Below are positions 26,135-37,522 of a DNA stretch of 64,000 nucleotides, piece by piece. Numbering within the stretch: the stretch's first letter is position 1; the number at the start of each line of letters is the position of its first letter. Location of the stretch: contig NZ_JASTLC010000001.1 of NCBI RefSeq assembly GCF_030499575.1, forward strand, positions 2,442,001 through 2,506,000. The letters are read 5' to 3'. The notes beneath the pieces are model-generated. The model did no database searches. It was not told where the DNA came from and saw only the letters and a program-made list of their open reading frames with translations. This stretch comes from Streptomyces sp. DG2A-72. GTDB taxonomy: Bacteria; Actinomycetota; Actinomycetes; Streptomycetales; Streptomycetaceae. The position numbers and the translations under genes are program-made.

Positions 26135-26474
26135 CGGTGGACGCGGTCGCGATGAACACGGTGACGGTCTGCACGGGGCGTGAGCGTGGTAGCCGGGAGA
26201 GGACCAGGGCCAGGTAGCTGCGGGCCAGGTCGGTCCACAGGCGCAAGTCGGACGTATGCCGTGGCCGTACGGCGGGCCGCTCGCTGTCGCTGAAACGGTG
26301 CCGGAGCCTTGCGGCCGCCCCGCGCAGGGCCGCCGGGAGGTCGGTGGGGATGCGGGCGGTGCTTGCGGCGGCCGAGAAGACCGGGACCAGTGGGGGCGGC
26401 GGGGGCGGGGTCGCGTCGGCGTTCGCCTGCGCCAGTGCCCATGCCGTCCGGCGGTTGAGCATGCGTATACCCAT
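26070..26474 (-). CDS. Small conserved hypothetical protein
   Basis: This 134-residue protein starts MGIRMLNRRTAWALAQANAD. It has a Pro-rich stretch, a central STARIPTDLPAALRGAAARL helix and a C-terminal LARSYLALVLSRLPRSRPVQ. I believe similar short proteins occur in other Streptomyces genomes, which supports reality over the opposite frames, but function is unknown. The end overlaps the 3' end of the DUF4184 gene tail to tail. Confidence 0.55.
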   Translation of the reverse strand: MGIRMLNRRTAWALAQANADATPPPPPPLVPVFSAAASTARIPTDLPAALRGAAARLRHRFSDSERPAVRPRHTSDLRLWTDLARSYLALVLSRLPRSRPVQTVTVFIATASTVSGRPDGSGSAPQPPGTRATP

Positions 26475-26590
26475 GCGGGCATCTTTACGGGCGGTGGGGG
26501 CGGGGGCGTTTTCGCGGGGGCCACGTGGGTGACGGGCCCTCCGGGGGTGGGGCGGGGTCCCTGAGCGTCTGCCGGGTTGCGGTTGTGTGG

Positions 26591-26646
26591 GGGCTGCGGG
26601 TGGTTTGTGGCTGGTCGCGCAGTTCCCCGCGCCCCTAGGGGGTTGC
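26591..26646 (-). repeat. Dispersed Streptomyces 3'-flanking repeat, copy 2 (short type)
   Basis: GTGGCTGGTCGCGCAGTTCC followed by CCGCGCCCCT is the reverse complement of the short form seen at 61152-61220. It lies about 85 bp downstream of the polA stop. Confidence 0.8.
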
Positions 26647-26686
26647 AGTCCCGCCTGCCTGGCAGCACTGCCGGCGGGCTGAGGCC

Positions 26687-26702
26687 GGGTCAGTCATGAC
26701 CC
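26687..26702. terminator. Hairpin downstream of polA
   Basis: GGGTCA-GTCA-TGACCC forms a six-base-pair perfect stem 29 bp after the polA stop. A second imperfect hairpin (CCCGCCTGCC...GGCGGGC) follows. Together they may end the polA transcript. Confidence 0.5.
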
Positions 26703-26730
26703 GCCCGGCACTCGGCCCAACCGTCGGAGG

Positions 26731-29457
26731 CTAGTGCGCTGCCGACTCCCAGTCCGGGCCCGCGCCCACGGAGACGCCCAGGGGGACGTTGAGGTGGACG
26801 GCGTCGGCCATTTCGCGGCGGACCAGTTCTTCTGTGGCGGCGCGCTCGCCGGGGGCGATCTCCAGGACGATTTCGTCGTGGACCTGGAGGAGCATGCGGG
26901 AGGTGAGGTTGGCTTCGCGCAGGGCCCGGTCCACGTTGAGCATGGCGATCTTGACGATGTCGGCGGCGGTGCCCTGGATGGGTGCGTTGAGGGCCATCCG
27001 CTCGGCTGCCTCACGGCGCTGGCGGTTGTCGCTGTTGAGGTCGGGGAGGTAGCGGCGGCGCCCGAAGAGGGTCGCCGTGTAGCCCGTCGCCCGTGCCTCG
27101 TCGACCGCGCGGCGCAGATAGTCCCGTACGCCGCCGAAGCGCTCGAAGTACGCGTCCATCAGGGCACGCGCCTCGGCCGCCTCGATGTTCAGCTGCTGGG
27201 AGAGGCCGAAGGCCGACAGGCCGTACGCCAGGCCGTACGACATCGCCTTGATCTTGCGGCGCATCTCCGCGTCGACCGCGGTGGGCTCGACGGCGAACAC
27301 CTGCGAGGCGGCCGTGGTGTGCAGGTCCTCGCCGGAGGTGAACGCCTCGATCAGGCCCTCGTCCTCGGAGAGGTGGGCCATCACGCGCAGCTCGATCTGG
27401 CTGTAGTCCGCGGTCATCAGGGACTCGAAGCCCTCGCCGACGACGAAGCCCCTGCGGATGGCCCGGCCCTCGTCCGTGCGGACCGGGATGTTCTGGAGGT
27501 TCGGGTCGGTCGAGGACAGGCGTCCTGTCGCCGCGACGGTCTGGTTGAAGGTGGTGTGGATACGGCCGTCCGCCGCGACCGTCTTGATCAGGCCCTCCAC
27601 GGTGACGCGCAGCTTGGCCTGCTCACGGTGGCGGAGCATGATCACCGGCAGTTCGTTGTCCGTCTGGCCGGCGAGCCATGCCAGTGCGTCGGCGTCGGTG
27701 GTGTAGCCGGTCTTGGTGCGTTTGGTCTTGGGCAGGGCCAGCTCGCCGAAGAGGACTTCCTGGAGCTGCTTGGGCGAGCCCAGGTTGAACTCGTGCCCGG
27801 CCGCCGCGTGCGCCTCCTTCACGGCCTGCTGCACGGCGCCGGCGAACATCTGCTCCATGGCCTCCAGGTGGGCCCGGTCGGCGGCGATGCCGTGCCGCTC
27901 CATGCGGGCCAGCAGCGCGGACGTCGGCAGTTCCACGTCCCGCAGGAGGTCCGCGGCGCCGACTTCCTGGAGCCGCTCGCCGAAGGCCTCGCCGAGGTCG
28001 AGGATCGCGCGGGCCTGGACCATCAGGGCGTCTGCTTCGGCGCCGTCGTCCGTGCCGAAGGCGAGCTGGCCGTCGGCCGCGGCGGCCGGAGCCAGCTCGC
28101 GGTGGAGGTACTCCAGGGACAGCGCGTCCAGGTCGAAGGAGCGGCGGCCCGGCTTGACCAGGTAGGCGGCGAGCGCGGCGTCCATGGTGACGCCGTCCAC
28201 GGTCCAGCCGTGCTCGGCGAAGACACGCATCGCGCCCTTGGCGTTGTGGAAGACCTTGGGGCGGCCCGCGTCGGCCAGCCAGGCGGCGAACGCCGTCTCG
28301 TCGGCCTCGTCCAGCTGCGAGGGGTCGAACCAGGCGGCCGCTCCCCCGGGCGCCGCCAGGGCCACCTCGGCGACCGAGCCGGTGCCCAGCGCCCAGGTGT
28401 CGACGGTGGCGACACCGAGCGTGTCGGTGCCGTGCTCCGTCAGCCAGGGGGCGAGCTCGCCGGTGGAGAGCACCTTGCCGTCCAGCTGGACGCCGTCCGT
28501 GGTGACCGGGGTCGTCTCGGCCTCCTCTGCGCCGGGGTCGACGGCGAAGAGGCGCTCGCGCAGCGACGGGTTGCGGATCTCCAGGGTGTCCAGCACCATC
28601 GCGACCGCCTTGCGGTCGTACGGCGCCCGCTCAAGGTCCGTGACCGTCTTCGGCAGCTCCACCTGCCGCTCCAGCTCGGTGAGCCGGCGGTTGAGCTTGA
28701 CCGCCTCCAGATGATCGCGCAGGTTCTGCCCGGCCTTGCCCTTGACCTCCTCGACGCGCTCGACCAGGTCCGCGAAGGAACCGAACTGGTTGATCCACTT
28801 CGCGGCGGTCTTCTCACCGACTCCCGGGATGCCCGGCAGGTTGTCGGAGGGGTCGCCGCGCAGGGCCGCGAAGTCGGGGTACTGCGCCGGCGTCAAGCCG
28901 TACTTCTCGAAGACCTTCTCCGGCGTGAACCGGGTCAGCTCAGAGACGCCCTTCGTCGGATACAGCACCGTGGTGTGCTCGGAGACCAGCTGGAAGGAGT
29001 CCCGGTCGCCGGTGACGATCAGCACGTCGAAGCCGTCGGCCTCGGCCTGGGTCGCGAGGGTGGCGATGACGTCGTCCGCCTCGAAGCCGTCCACCGCGAA
29101 GCGCTGCGCGTGCATCGCGTCGAGCAGCTCGCCGATCAGCTCGACCTGGCCCTTGAACTCGTCCGGGGTCTTGGAGCGGTTGGCCTTGTACTCCGTGAAC
29201 TCCTCGGAGCGCCACGTCTTGCGGGAGACGTCGAAGGCCACCGCGAAGTGGGTGGGCGCTTCGTCGCGCAGTGTGTTGGCGAGCATCGACGCGAAGCCGT
29301 AGATCGCGTTCGTCGGCTGGCCCGTCGCGGTCGTGAAGTTCTCGGCGGGCAGCGCGAAGAACGCGCGGTAGGCCAGCGAGTGCCCGTCCATGAGCATCAG
29401 CCGCGGGCGGTCGCCGCCGGGGGTGCTGTCGGTCTTCTTCGATGCTGTTTCTGCCAC
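26731..29457 (-). CDS. polA: DNA polymerase I
   Basis: The 908-residue enzyme has the usual three parts. The 5'-3' exonuclease domain begins LMLMDGHSLAYRAFF with DGFEADDVIATLA (about residues 1-300). A degenerate 3'-5' exonuclease domain follows in the middle. The polymerase domain carries motif A (TADYSQIELRVMAH), motif B (RRKIKAMSYGLAYGLSAFG) and motif C (LLQVHDEIVLEI). It fills gaps and removes RNA primers. I place the start at the GTG at 29457 (MAETASKKTD). The longer frame to 29568 lacks conservation. Confidence 0.96.
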   Translation of the reverse strand: MAETASKKTDSTPGGDRPRLMLMDGHSLAYRAFFALPAENFTTATGQPTNAIYGFASMLANTLRDEAPTHFAVAFDVSRKTWRSEEFTEYKANRSKTPDEFKGQVELIGELLDAMHAQRFAVDGFEADDVIATLATQAEADGFDVLIVTGDRDSFQLVSEHTTVLYPTKGVSELTRFTPEKVFEKYGLTPAQYPDFAALRGDPSDNLPGIPGVGEKTAAKWINQFGSFADLVERVEEVKGKAGQNLRDHLEAVKLNRRLTELERQVELPKTVTDLERAPYDRKAVAMVLDTLEIRNPSLRERLFAVDPGAEEAETTPVTTDGVQLDGKVLSTGELAPWLTEHGTDTLGVATVDTWALGTGSVAEVALAAPGGAAAWFDPSQLDEADETAFAAWLADAGRPKVFHNAKGAMRVFAEHGWTVDGVTMDAALAAYLVKPGRRSFDLDALSLEYLHRELAPAAAADGQLAFGTDDGAEADALMVQARAILDLGEAFGERLQEVGAADLLRDVELPTSALLARMERHGIAADRAHLEAMEQMFAGAVQQAVKEAHAAAGHEFNLGSPKQLQEVLFGELALPKTKRTKTGYTTDADALAWLAGQTDNELPVIMLRHREQAKLRVTVEGLIKTVAADGRIHTTFNQTVAATGRLSSTDPNLQNIPVRTDEGRAIRRGFVVGEGFESLMTADYSQIELRVMAHLSEDEGLIEAFTSGEDLHTTAASQVFAVEPTAVDAEMRRKIKAMSYGLAYGLSAFGLSQQLNIEAAEARALMDAYFERFGGVRDYLRRAVDEARATGYTATLFGRRRYLPDLNSDNRQRREAAERMALNAPIQGTAADIVKIAMLNVDRALREANLTSRMLLQVHDEIVLEIAPGERAATEELVRREMADAVHLNVPLGVSVGAGPDWESAAH

Positions 29458-29680
29458 GCCCCCGATCCTGCCACGCCCCACTGACAGTCGGGACCGCGGT
29501 GACTTCGGCACCGTGGAAACCCCCGCCGCCGTGGCTGATCGCCGGTGCGGCCGAGGACGGTTGCGCAAGCTGTGGTGGTGATCTCCGCAAGCCCGACCGC
29601 ACGCGTTGTCACCGGCGCGTGCGAGGATCGGATAGGTACCTCACACACGCAGTGGCAGCAGTCGTATAGGAGAGCGCGCG

Positions 29681-31960
<2,280 letters not shown>

Positions 31961-32008
31961 GCGTTTGCTCAGTCGGATGCGACCGACGACGAAACGGAGC
32001 CGGGCCCC

Positions 32009-32476
32009 ATGGGCGAACAGCAGCACGTGAAGTTCCCGCAAGAGGTCATCGACGAGTACGCCGCGCTCGGCGTCGACCTCGTCGCCATGTTCTCGGCCGG
32101 GCACCTGGGCACGCGCATGGGGGTGGAGATCGTCGAGGCCTCCGCGGACCGCGTCGTCGGCACCATGCCCGTCGAGGGCAACACCCAGCCGTACGGACTG
32201 CTGCACGGCGGCGCGTCCGCCGTGCTCGCCGAGACCCTGGGCTCCGTCGGCTCCATGCTCCACGCCGGCAGCTCCAAGATCGCCGTCGGCGTCGACCTCA
32301 ACTGCACGCACCACCGCGGCGCACGCTCGGGACTCGTGACCGGCGTGGCCACCCCCCTGCACCGGGGGCGCTCCACAGCGACGTACGAGATCGCCATCAG
32401 TGACGAAGAGGGACGGCGGGTCTGCACCGCCCGGCTGACCTGTCTGCTGCGGGATGTCCCAACGCCCGCAGCCTGA
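32009..32476 (+). CDS. Hotdog-fold thioesterase (PaaI family)
   Basis: This 155-residue protein has the PaaI_thioesterase pattern: MPVEGNTQPYGLLHGGASAV with the HGG turn, LAETLGSVGSM in the central helix, and GVDLNCTHHRGARSG. Family members hydrolyse acyl-CoA thioesters, often aryl-acyl-CoA. It starts with ATG at 32009 after GGAGCC, 48 bp after the molybdopterin enzyme, and is probably in one operon with it. Confidence 0.92.
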   Translation: MGEQQHVKFPQEVIDEYAALGVDLVAMFSAGHLGTRMGVEIVEASADRVVGTMPVEGNTQPYGLLHGGASAVLAETLGSVGSMLHAGSSKIAVGVDLNCTHHRGARSGLVTGVATPLHRGRSTATYEIAISDEEGRRVCTARLTCLLRDVPTPAA

Positions 32477-32538
32477 CCGGGCATTCGGCTGGGCAACCGC
32501 CCCCGGCTCCCCTACCGTTTCCCCATGAGGCAGCCCTC

Positions 32539-33334
32539 ATGACCGGAATCGGCCCCGTCGAGCCCGTCGACTCGCCGGGGTCCGAGGAGAGTTGCCCCAC
32601 CAACGGCTCCGACCGGACACGAGTGGCGGACCGTTGGAGCGCGCGCTGGGCCCGGCTGTCGCCGAAAACCCGCAAAGCCGCCCTCGGCACAGCGGCGATC
32701 GCCCTGGTCGCGGCGGGAATTCTGGTGCCGCCCGCCCTGCCGTCCGAGGACCGCGCCGAGCCGCAGGACACCCCCGTCCCCTGGCCCGCCAACGGCACGG
32801 CCTGGCGCTACCTGGGCCTCGCCGAACCCGCCAACTCGTGCCTCCAGCGGCCGTTTCCGCTTCGCAGTCGCCGTCGACAGCGGCCCGCCCGTGACCGTCC
32901 GCGTCACCGGCGCCGCGTTCCCCGGACTCACCGCCCACGCCACCCCCGAACCCCTCACCGTGCACGCCGGAACGACCCGCCGGATCACAGTCGACATATC
33001 AGTTTCCGACCGTTCGGACCTGCCCCTGAATGCCGACCTCCCCTTTCTCGACGTAACACTGCGTAACCCACGCGCAATACAGCACCACAGTTTCATCTTC
33101 GGAGGCGCGTACTCCCACGATCTTTCCCGGCTCCTCCAGGGCGCCTGCGCCCCGGTACCGGCAGCGCCGCCCGCACGGCCAACCGGAAGTGCGAGTTCTC
33201 AAAATGTGGACTGTGAAGGATGTCCCCCAAAAGGGTTAACAGTGCCCTTCACCGAACCGCACACACCTGCACGTCATAACAAGAAAGTCACAAGCCAGCG
33301 CACGGCGATGCCGCTGCCCGCAAACCGGGCTTAG
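32539..33334 (+). pseudogene. Putative exported/membrane-anchored protein, frameshifted
   Basis: The first frame encodes a cytoplasmic N-terminus, then a hydrophobic segment (AALGTAAIALVAAGILVPPA, about residues 48-67) and PWPANGTAWRYLGLAEPAN. The protein continues in a shifted frame from about 32836 as RFRFAVAVDSGPPVTVRVTG, ITVDISVSDRSDLPLNADLP and HHSFIFGGAYSHDLSRLLQG. I recall similar Streptomyces proteins labelled Tat-signal domain proteins with these two halves in one frame. A single base change in a G/C-rich run separates them, so this is either a pseudogene or a sequencing error. Function is unknown. Confidence 0.65.
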
Positions 33335-33427
33335 AGTCACGGCCAGTCACCGCTCCATCGGGAGTTCGGTACCAGCGCGGCACCCGCCGCCCCACCCGGG
33401 CGGACGTGACTGCGGAAAGGACTGATT

Positions 33428-34666
33428 GTGCGACGTTCCTTGGTGATACTTACCTCCGTCCTCGCGACTGGAGCTCTGACGCTCACCGCTTGCGGCTCCC
33501 GTGACGACAGCGGCGACAGTGGCGACAACGGAGACGCCACCACCCTGACGATCGGCGTGGACGCCCCGCTCTCCGGCGAGAACTCCACCACCGGCCTCGG
33601 CATCCAGTACGGCGCCCAGATCGCCGTCGACGACGCCAACAAGAACAAGCTCGTCCCCGGCGTGACGTTCAAGCTCAAGGCCCTGGACGACAAGGCGCAG
33701 CCCGCCACCGGCCAGTCGAACGCCACCAACATCACCGGCGACAAGACCGCCGTCGGCGCCGTCGGCCCCCTGAACTCCGGCGTCGCCCAGACCATGCAGC
33801 AGGTCTTCGCCTCGGCCAACATGGTCCAGATCTCCCCCGCGAACACCGCCCCCGAGCTGACCCAGGGCAAGAACTGGCAGACCGCCAAGAAGCGGCCGTT
33901 CAAGACCTACTTCCGCACCGCCACCACCGACGAACTGCAGGGCAGCTTCGCCGCCCAGTACGCCTTCAACAAGCTCAAGAAGAAGAAGGCCTTCGTCGTC
34001 GACGACAAGCAGACCTACGGCGCCGGCCTCGCGAAAATCTTCAACGAGCAGTTCAAGAAGCTCGGCGGCCAGGTCGTCCAGACCGACCACGTCAACACCG
34101 GCGACAAGGACTTCGGCTCCCTCGTCACCAAGATCAAGAACTCCGGTGCCGACCTCCTTTACTACGGCGGCCAGTACGACGAGTCCGCGCTGATCACCAA
34201 GCAGCTCAAGGACGCCGGCGTCAAGATCCCGCTGTTCGGCGGCGACGGCATGTACGCCTCCACCTACATCGAGGCCGCCGGCGCCTCCTCCGAAGGCGAC
34301 CTCGTCACCGCGATCGGCGTCCCCGCGGACACCCTGCCCGCCGCCAAGACGTTCATCGAGACCTACAAGGCCAAGGGCTACAAGGGCGACTACGGCGCCT
34401 ACGGCGCCTACGCCTACGACGCCACCACCGCCATCATCAAGGCCGTGAAGGCCGCCGCGGACGCCAACAACGGCAAGGTGCCCACCGACATCAACGCCCT
34501 GCGCTCCACCGTCGTCGACGAGGTCCAGAAGTCCGACTTCGAAGGCATCACCGGCAAGGTCTCCTTCGACGAGTACGGCGACACCACGAACAAGCAGCTC
34601 ACGGTTTACCAGGTCGAAAAGGGCGCCTGGAAGGCTGTCGAGACCGGCACCGCCGACCTCGGCTGA
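33428..34666 (+). CDS. livK: Branched-chain amino acid ABC transporter, substrate-binding lipoprotein
   Basis: This 412-residue lipoprotein has a signal peptide ending in the lipobox LTLTAC (Cys22) and an acidic Asp/Ser linker. The periplasmic-binding type 1 fold includes LTIGVDAPLSGENSTTGLGI, DKTAVGAVGPLNSGVAQTMQ and LLYYGGQYDESALITKQLKD. It captures leucine, isoleucine, valine or related ligands outside the membrane. It is first of five genes in the operon. The GTG at 33428 follows GGAAAGGAC. A strong hairpin separates it from livH, as expected when the binding protein is made in excess. Confidence 0.95.
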   Translation: MRRSLVILTSVLATGALTLTACGSRDDSGDSGDNGDATTLTIGVDAPLSGENSTTGLGIQYGAQIAVDDANKNKLVPGVTFKLKALDDKAQPATGQSNATNITGDKTAVGAVGPLNSGVAQTMQQVFASANMVQISPANTAPELTQGKNWQTAKKRPFKTYFRTATTDELQGSFAAQYAFNKLKKKKAFVVDDKQTYGAGLAKIFNEQFKKLGGQVVQTDHVNTGDKDFGSLVTKIKNSGADLLYYGGQYDESALITKQLKDAGVKIPLFGGDGMYASTYIEAAGASSEGDLVTAIGVPADTLPAAKTFIETYKAKGYKGDYGAYGAYAYDATTAIIKAVKAAADANNGKVPTDINALRSTVVDEVQKSDFEGITGKVSFDEYGDTTNKQLTVYQVEKGAWKAVETGTADLG

Positions 34667-34699
34667 CCCAGGCCCCCAGCAGCAACAGCAACACACCAC

Positions 34700-34734
34700 G
34701 GGCCGCGCGGAAGGGGACCCCGACCGCGCGGCCC
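34700..34734 (+). terminator. livK-livH intercistronic hairpin
   Basis: GGGCCGCGCGG at 34700-34710 pairs perfectly with CCGCGCGGCCC at 34724-34734, and an inner GGGGACCCC adds stability. It lies 34 bp after livK and 64 bp before livH. It would act as a partial terminator or 3'-end stabiliser, giving more livK than permease message. Confidence 0.75.
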
Positions 34735-34797
34735 TCGCCACACCCACCCCTGCACACGACCAGTGCATACGACCACCAGCGACATGGAGGCCATGCG

Positions 34798-35727
34798 GTG
34801 AACACCCTGCCGCAGCAGCTGGCCAACGGGCTGCTCCTCGGCTCGATGTACGGGCTGATCGCCATCGGCTACACGATGGTGTACGGCATCGTCCAGCTCA
34901 TCAACTTCGCGCACGGCGAGATCTTCATGACCGGGGCCTTCGGCGCCTTCACGGTCTACTTCTACATCCTCCCCGACGGCACCGCGATGGCCATCGCGGT
35001 GCCCCTGATGCTGATCGGCGGCGGAATCGTCGCCATCCTCATCGCCGTCGGAGCGGAACGGTTCGCCTACCGACCCCTGCGCGGAGCACCACGACTGGCA
35101 CCGCTCATCACTGCGATCGGTCTCTCCCTGGCCCTCCAGGAAGTCGTCCGCAACTTCTACCCCGGCGCCGACCGCGCCATCGCCTTCCCCGGCCTCGACA
35201 CCTCCCACGACATCGGCTCCGTCACCATCAAGGACGCCGACATCTTCCTGATCGTCGCCGCCATCGTGTGCATGTCCGCCCTGGCCTTCTTCGTCCGCAA
35301 GAGCCGCACCGGCCGCGCCATGCAGGCCACCGCCCAGGACCCGGACACCGCACAGCTCATGGGCATCGACACCAACCGCATCATCGTCATCGCCTTCGCC
35401 ATCGGCGGTTTCTTCGCCGCGGTCGCCGCCGTCGCCTACGGCCTCAAGTACGGCAACATCGACTACCGCATGGGCTTCCTCATGGGCCTCAAGGCCTTCA
35501 CCGCAGCCGTCCTCGGCGGCATCGGCAACATCTACGGCGCCATGCTCGGAGGCCTCGTCCTCGGCGTCGCCGAAACCCTCGCCTCCGCCTACATCGACGG
35601 CATCCCCGGCATGGACAAGCTCGGCGGCCAGAGCTGGGCCAACGTCTGGGCCTTCGCCCTCCTCATCATCGTCCTCCTCGTCAGACCACAAGGCCTGCTC
35701 GGCGAACGCGTCGCGGACAGGGCGTGA
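34798..35727 (+). CDS. livH: Branched-chain amino acid ABC transporter permease LivH
   Basis: This 309-residue membrane protein has about eight hydrophobic helices. LivH family marks are QQLANGLLLGSMYGLIAIGY at the start, NFAHGEIFMTGAFGAF, and FLMGLKAFTAAVLGGIGNIY, the coupling loop region. It forms the channel with LivM. The GTG at 34798 is preceded by GGAGG. The stop overlaps a possible GTG start of livM. Confidence 0.95.
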   Translation: MNTLPQQLANGLLLGSMYGLIAIGYTMVYGIVQLINFAHGEIFMTGAFGAFTVYFYILPDGTAMAIAVPLMLIGGGIVAILIAVGAERFAYRPLRGAPRLAPLITAIGLSLALQEVVRNFYPGADRAIAFPGLDTSHDIGSVTIKDADIFLIVAAIVCMSALAFFVRKSRTGRAMQATAQDPDTAQLMGIDTNRIIVIAFAIGGFFAAVAAVAYGLKYGNIDYRMGFLMGLKAFTAAVLGGIGNIYGAMLGGLVLGVAETLASAYIDGIPGMDKLGGQSWANVWAFALLIIVLLVRPQGLLGERVADRA

Positions 35728-35732
35728 TCACG

Positions 35733-37517
35733 ATGACCGACATCACCAAGACCACCCCCGCCACCCGCGGACTCATCCCCCTGCCCCTCGCGGCAGCCCG
35801 CGCGCTCCTCCTCCTCGGAGGCATCGCCACCGCCGCCTCCGCCTTCCTCGCCTGGACCTGGACCAGCGAATTCCCCGGCGACCTCACCATCACCGGCTAC
35901 CCCGGCGGCCTCCAGTGGCTCACCCTCACCGCCGGCGTCCTCACCGCCCTCTTCACCCTCGCCGCCTACGGCACCCCCGGCCTCGGCTGGCTCATACCCG
36001 GCCGCAACAACGCGCCGCTCGCCCTGCTCGCCCTCGGCGGCCTCGGCGTCACCTGGTACGCGGTCATCTCGATCAGCGTCGAACTCGGCGGCGTCGTCAA
36101 CCTCGAACCCGGCGGCTGGATCGCGGCCATCGCCTCCCTCCTGCCCGTCATCGGCGCCTTCGCCCTCCCCGAGCGGCGCACCGACGACACCAAGGAAAAC
36201 TTCAAGGCGTACCTCGCCAAGCCCGACGGCATCCCCGCCCCCCAGCCGCTCGGCGGATGGGCAGAACGAGCCGTCATCACCGTCGTCACCGCCCTCGGCC
36301 TCTTCATCTTCACCTACGGCATCGACACCGAGTACGGCGAACTCTTCGTCGGCTACCTCATCGTCGTCATCTTCGCCATCTGGGCCCTGCACACCGCAGG
36401 CCTCATCGACCGCTTCTCCCGCATCGTCGCCCACAACCGCAGCTTCACGCTCGCCATGGGCTTCGTCGCCGCGATCGCCTTCCCCTTCACCCAGACCGAC
36501 GACCACTACGCCAACATCGGCGTCAACATCCTGATCTTCGGGACCGTCGCCCTCGGCCTGAACATCGTCGTCGGCCTCGCCGGACTCCTCGACCTCGGAT
36601 ACGTCGCCTTCCTCGGCGTCGGCGCCTACACCGCCGCCCTCGTCTCCGGCTCCGAGTTCTCCACCTTCTCCGGCGTCCAATTCCCCTTCTGGGCCGCCGC
36701 CCTCACCGGCGCCGCCGCATCACTGGTCTTCGGCGTCCTCATCGGCGCCCCCACCCTGCGACTGCGCGGCGACTACCTCGCCATCGTCACCCTCGGCTTC
36801 GGAGAAATCTTCCGCATCGCCGTCAACAACATGGACGGCGACTCCGGACCCGACATCACCAACGGACCCAACGGCATCCCGTCCATCCCGGACCTCAGCC
36901 TCTTCGGGTTCAACCTCGGCGAATCCCACGACATCGGCGGCTTCACCCTCGGCCGCTTCGCCAACTACTACCTGCTGATGGTCCTCATCATGGCCATCGT
37001 CGTCCTCGTATACACCCGCGCCGCCGACTCCCGCATCGGCCGCTCCTGGATCGCCATCCGCGAAGACGAAACCGCCGCCACCGCCATGGGCATCAACGGC
37101 TTCCGCGTCAAACTCATCGCCTTCGCCCTCGGCGCCGCCCTCGCCGGCCTCGCCGGCACCGTCAGCGCCCACGTCACCTACAGCGTCGTACCGACGCCCT
37201 ACCAGTTCGCCGGCTCCACGCCCCCGAACTCGGCATTCCTCCTCGCAGCAGTCGTCCTCGGCGGCATGGGCACAGTCGCAGGCCCCATCCTCGGCGCCGC
37301 CCTCCTCTACCTGCTCCCCGAGAAGCTCGTCTTCCTCCAGGACAAGTCACTGCTCGCCTTCGGCGTCGCCCTCATCCTCCTGATGCGCTTCCGCCCCGAA
37401 GGCATCATCGCCAACCGCCGCCGCCAGCTCGAATTCCACGACACCGGCCAACTCGACATACCAGAAACAACAACACTGACCGGCGAACCAGCCGCCGTCA
37501 CCAAGGCGGGGGCGTGA
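35733..37517 (+). CDS. livM: Branched-chain amino acid ABC transporter permease LivM
   Basis: This 594-residue permease has an unusually long N-terminal region with several extra hydrophobic helices (about residues 20-260). The conserved LivM core follows: LNIVVGLAGLLDLGYVAFLG, LRLRGDYLAIVTLGFGEIFR and WIAIREDETAATAMGINGFR. Family members are usually 300-450 residues, and the extension is common in Streptomyces. I chose the ATG at 35733 because a GGACAGGG lies ten bases upstream. A GTG at 35724, overlapping the livH stop, is an alternative. Confidence 0.93.
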   Translation: MTDITKTTPATRGLIPLPLAAARALLLLGGIATAASAFLAWTWTSEFPGDLTITGYPGGLQWLTLTAGVLTALFTLAAYGTPGLGWLIPGRNNAPLALLALGGLGVTWYAVISISVELGGVVNLEPGGWIAAIASLLPVIGAFALPERRTDDTKENFKAYLAKPDGIPAPQPLGGWAERAVITVVTALGLFIFTYGIDTEYGELFVGYLIVVIFAIWALHTAGLIDRFSRIVAHNRSFTLAMGFVAAIAFPFTQTDDHYANIGVNILIFGTVALGLNIVVGLAGLLDLGYVAFLGVGAYTAALVSGSEFSTFSGVQFPFWAAALTGAAASLVFGVLIGAPTLRLRGDYLAIVTLGFGEIFRIAVNNMDGDSGPDITNGPNGIPSIPDLSLFGFNLGESHDIGGFTLGRFANYYLLMVLIMAIVVLVYTRAADSRIGRSWIAIREDETAATAMGINGFRVKLIAFALGAALAGLAGTVSAHVTYSVVPTPYQFAGSTPPNSAFLLAAVVLGGMGTVAGPILGAALLYLLPEKLVFLQDKSLLAFGVALILLMRFRPEGIIANRRRQLEFHDTGQLDIPETTTLTGEPAAVTKAGA

Positions 37518-37522
37518 GCACC

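Noticed and set aside
26734..29484. 916-residue open frame opposite polA
   Set aside because: It is a Val/Gly/Arg/Asp-rich antisense shadow of polA, produced by high GC at third codon positions. It has no motif or ribosome site.
35915..37520. Long Arg/Pro/His open frame over livM
   Set aside because: It is an out-of-frame shadow of livM joined in phase to the genuine livG. Composition is typical of GC shadow frames.
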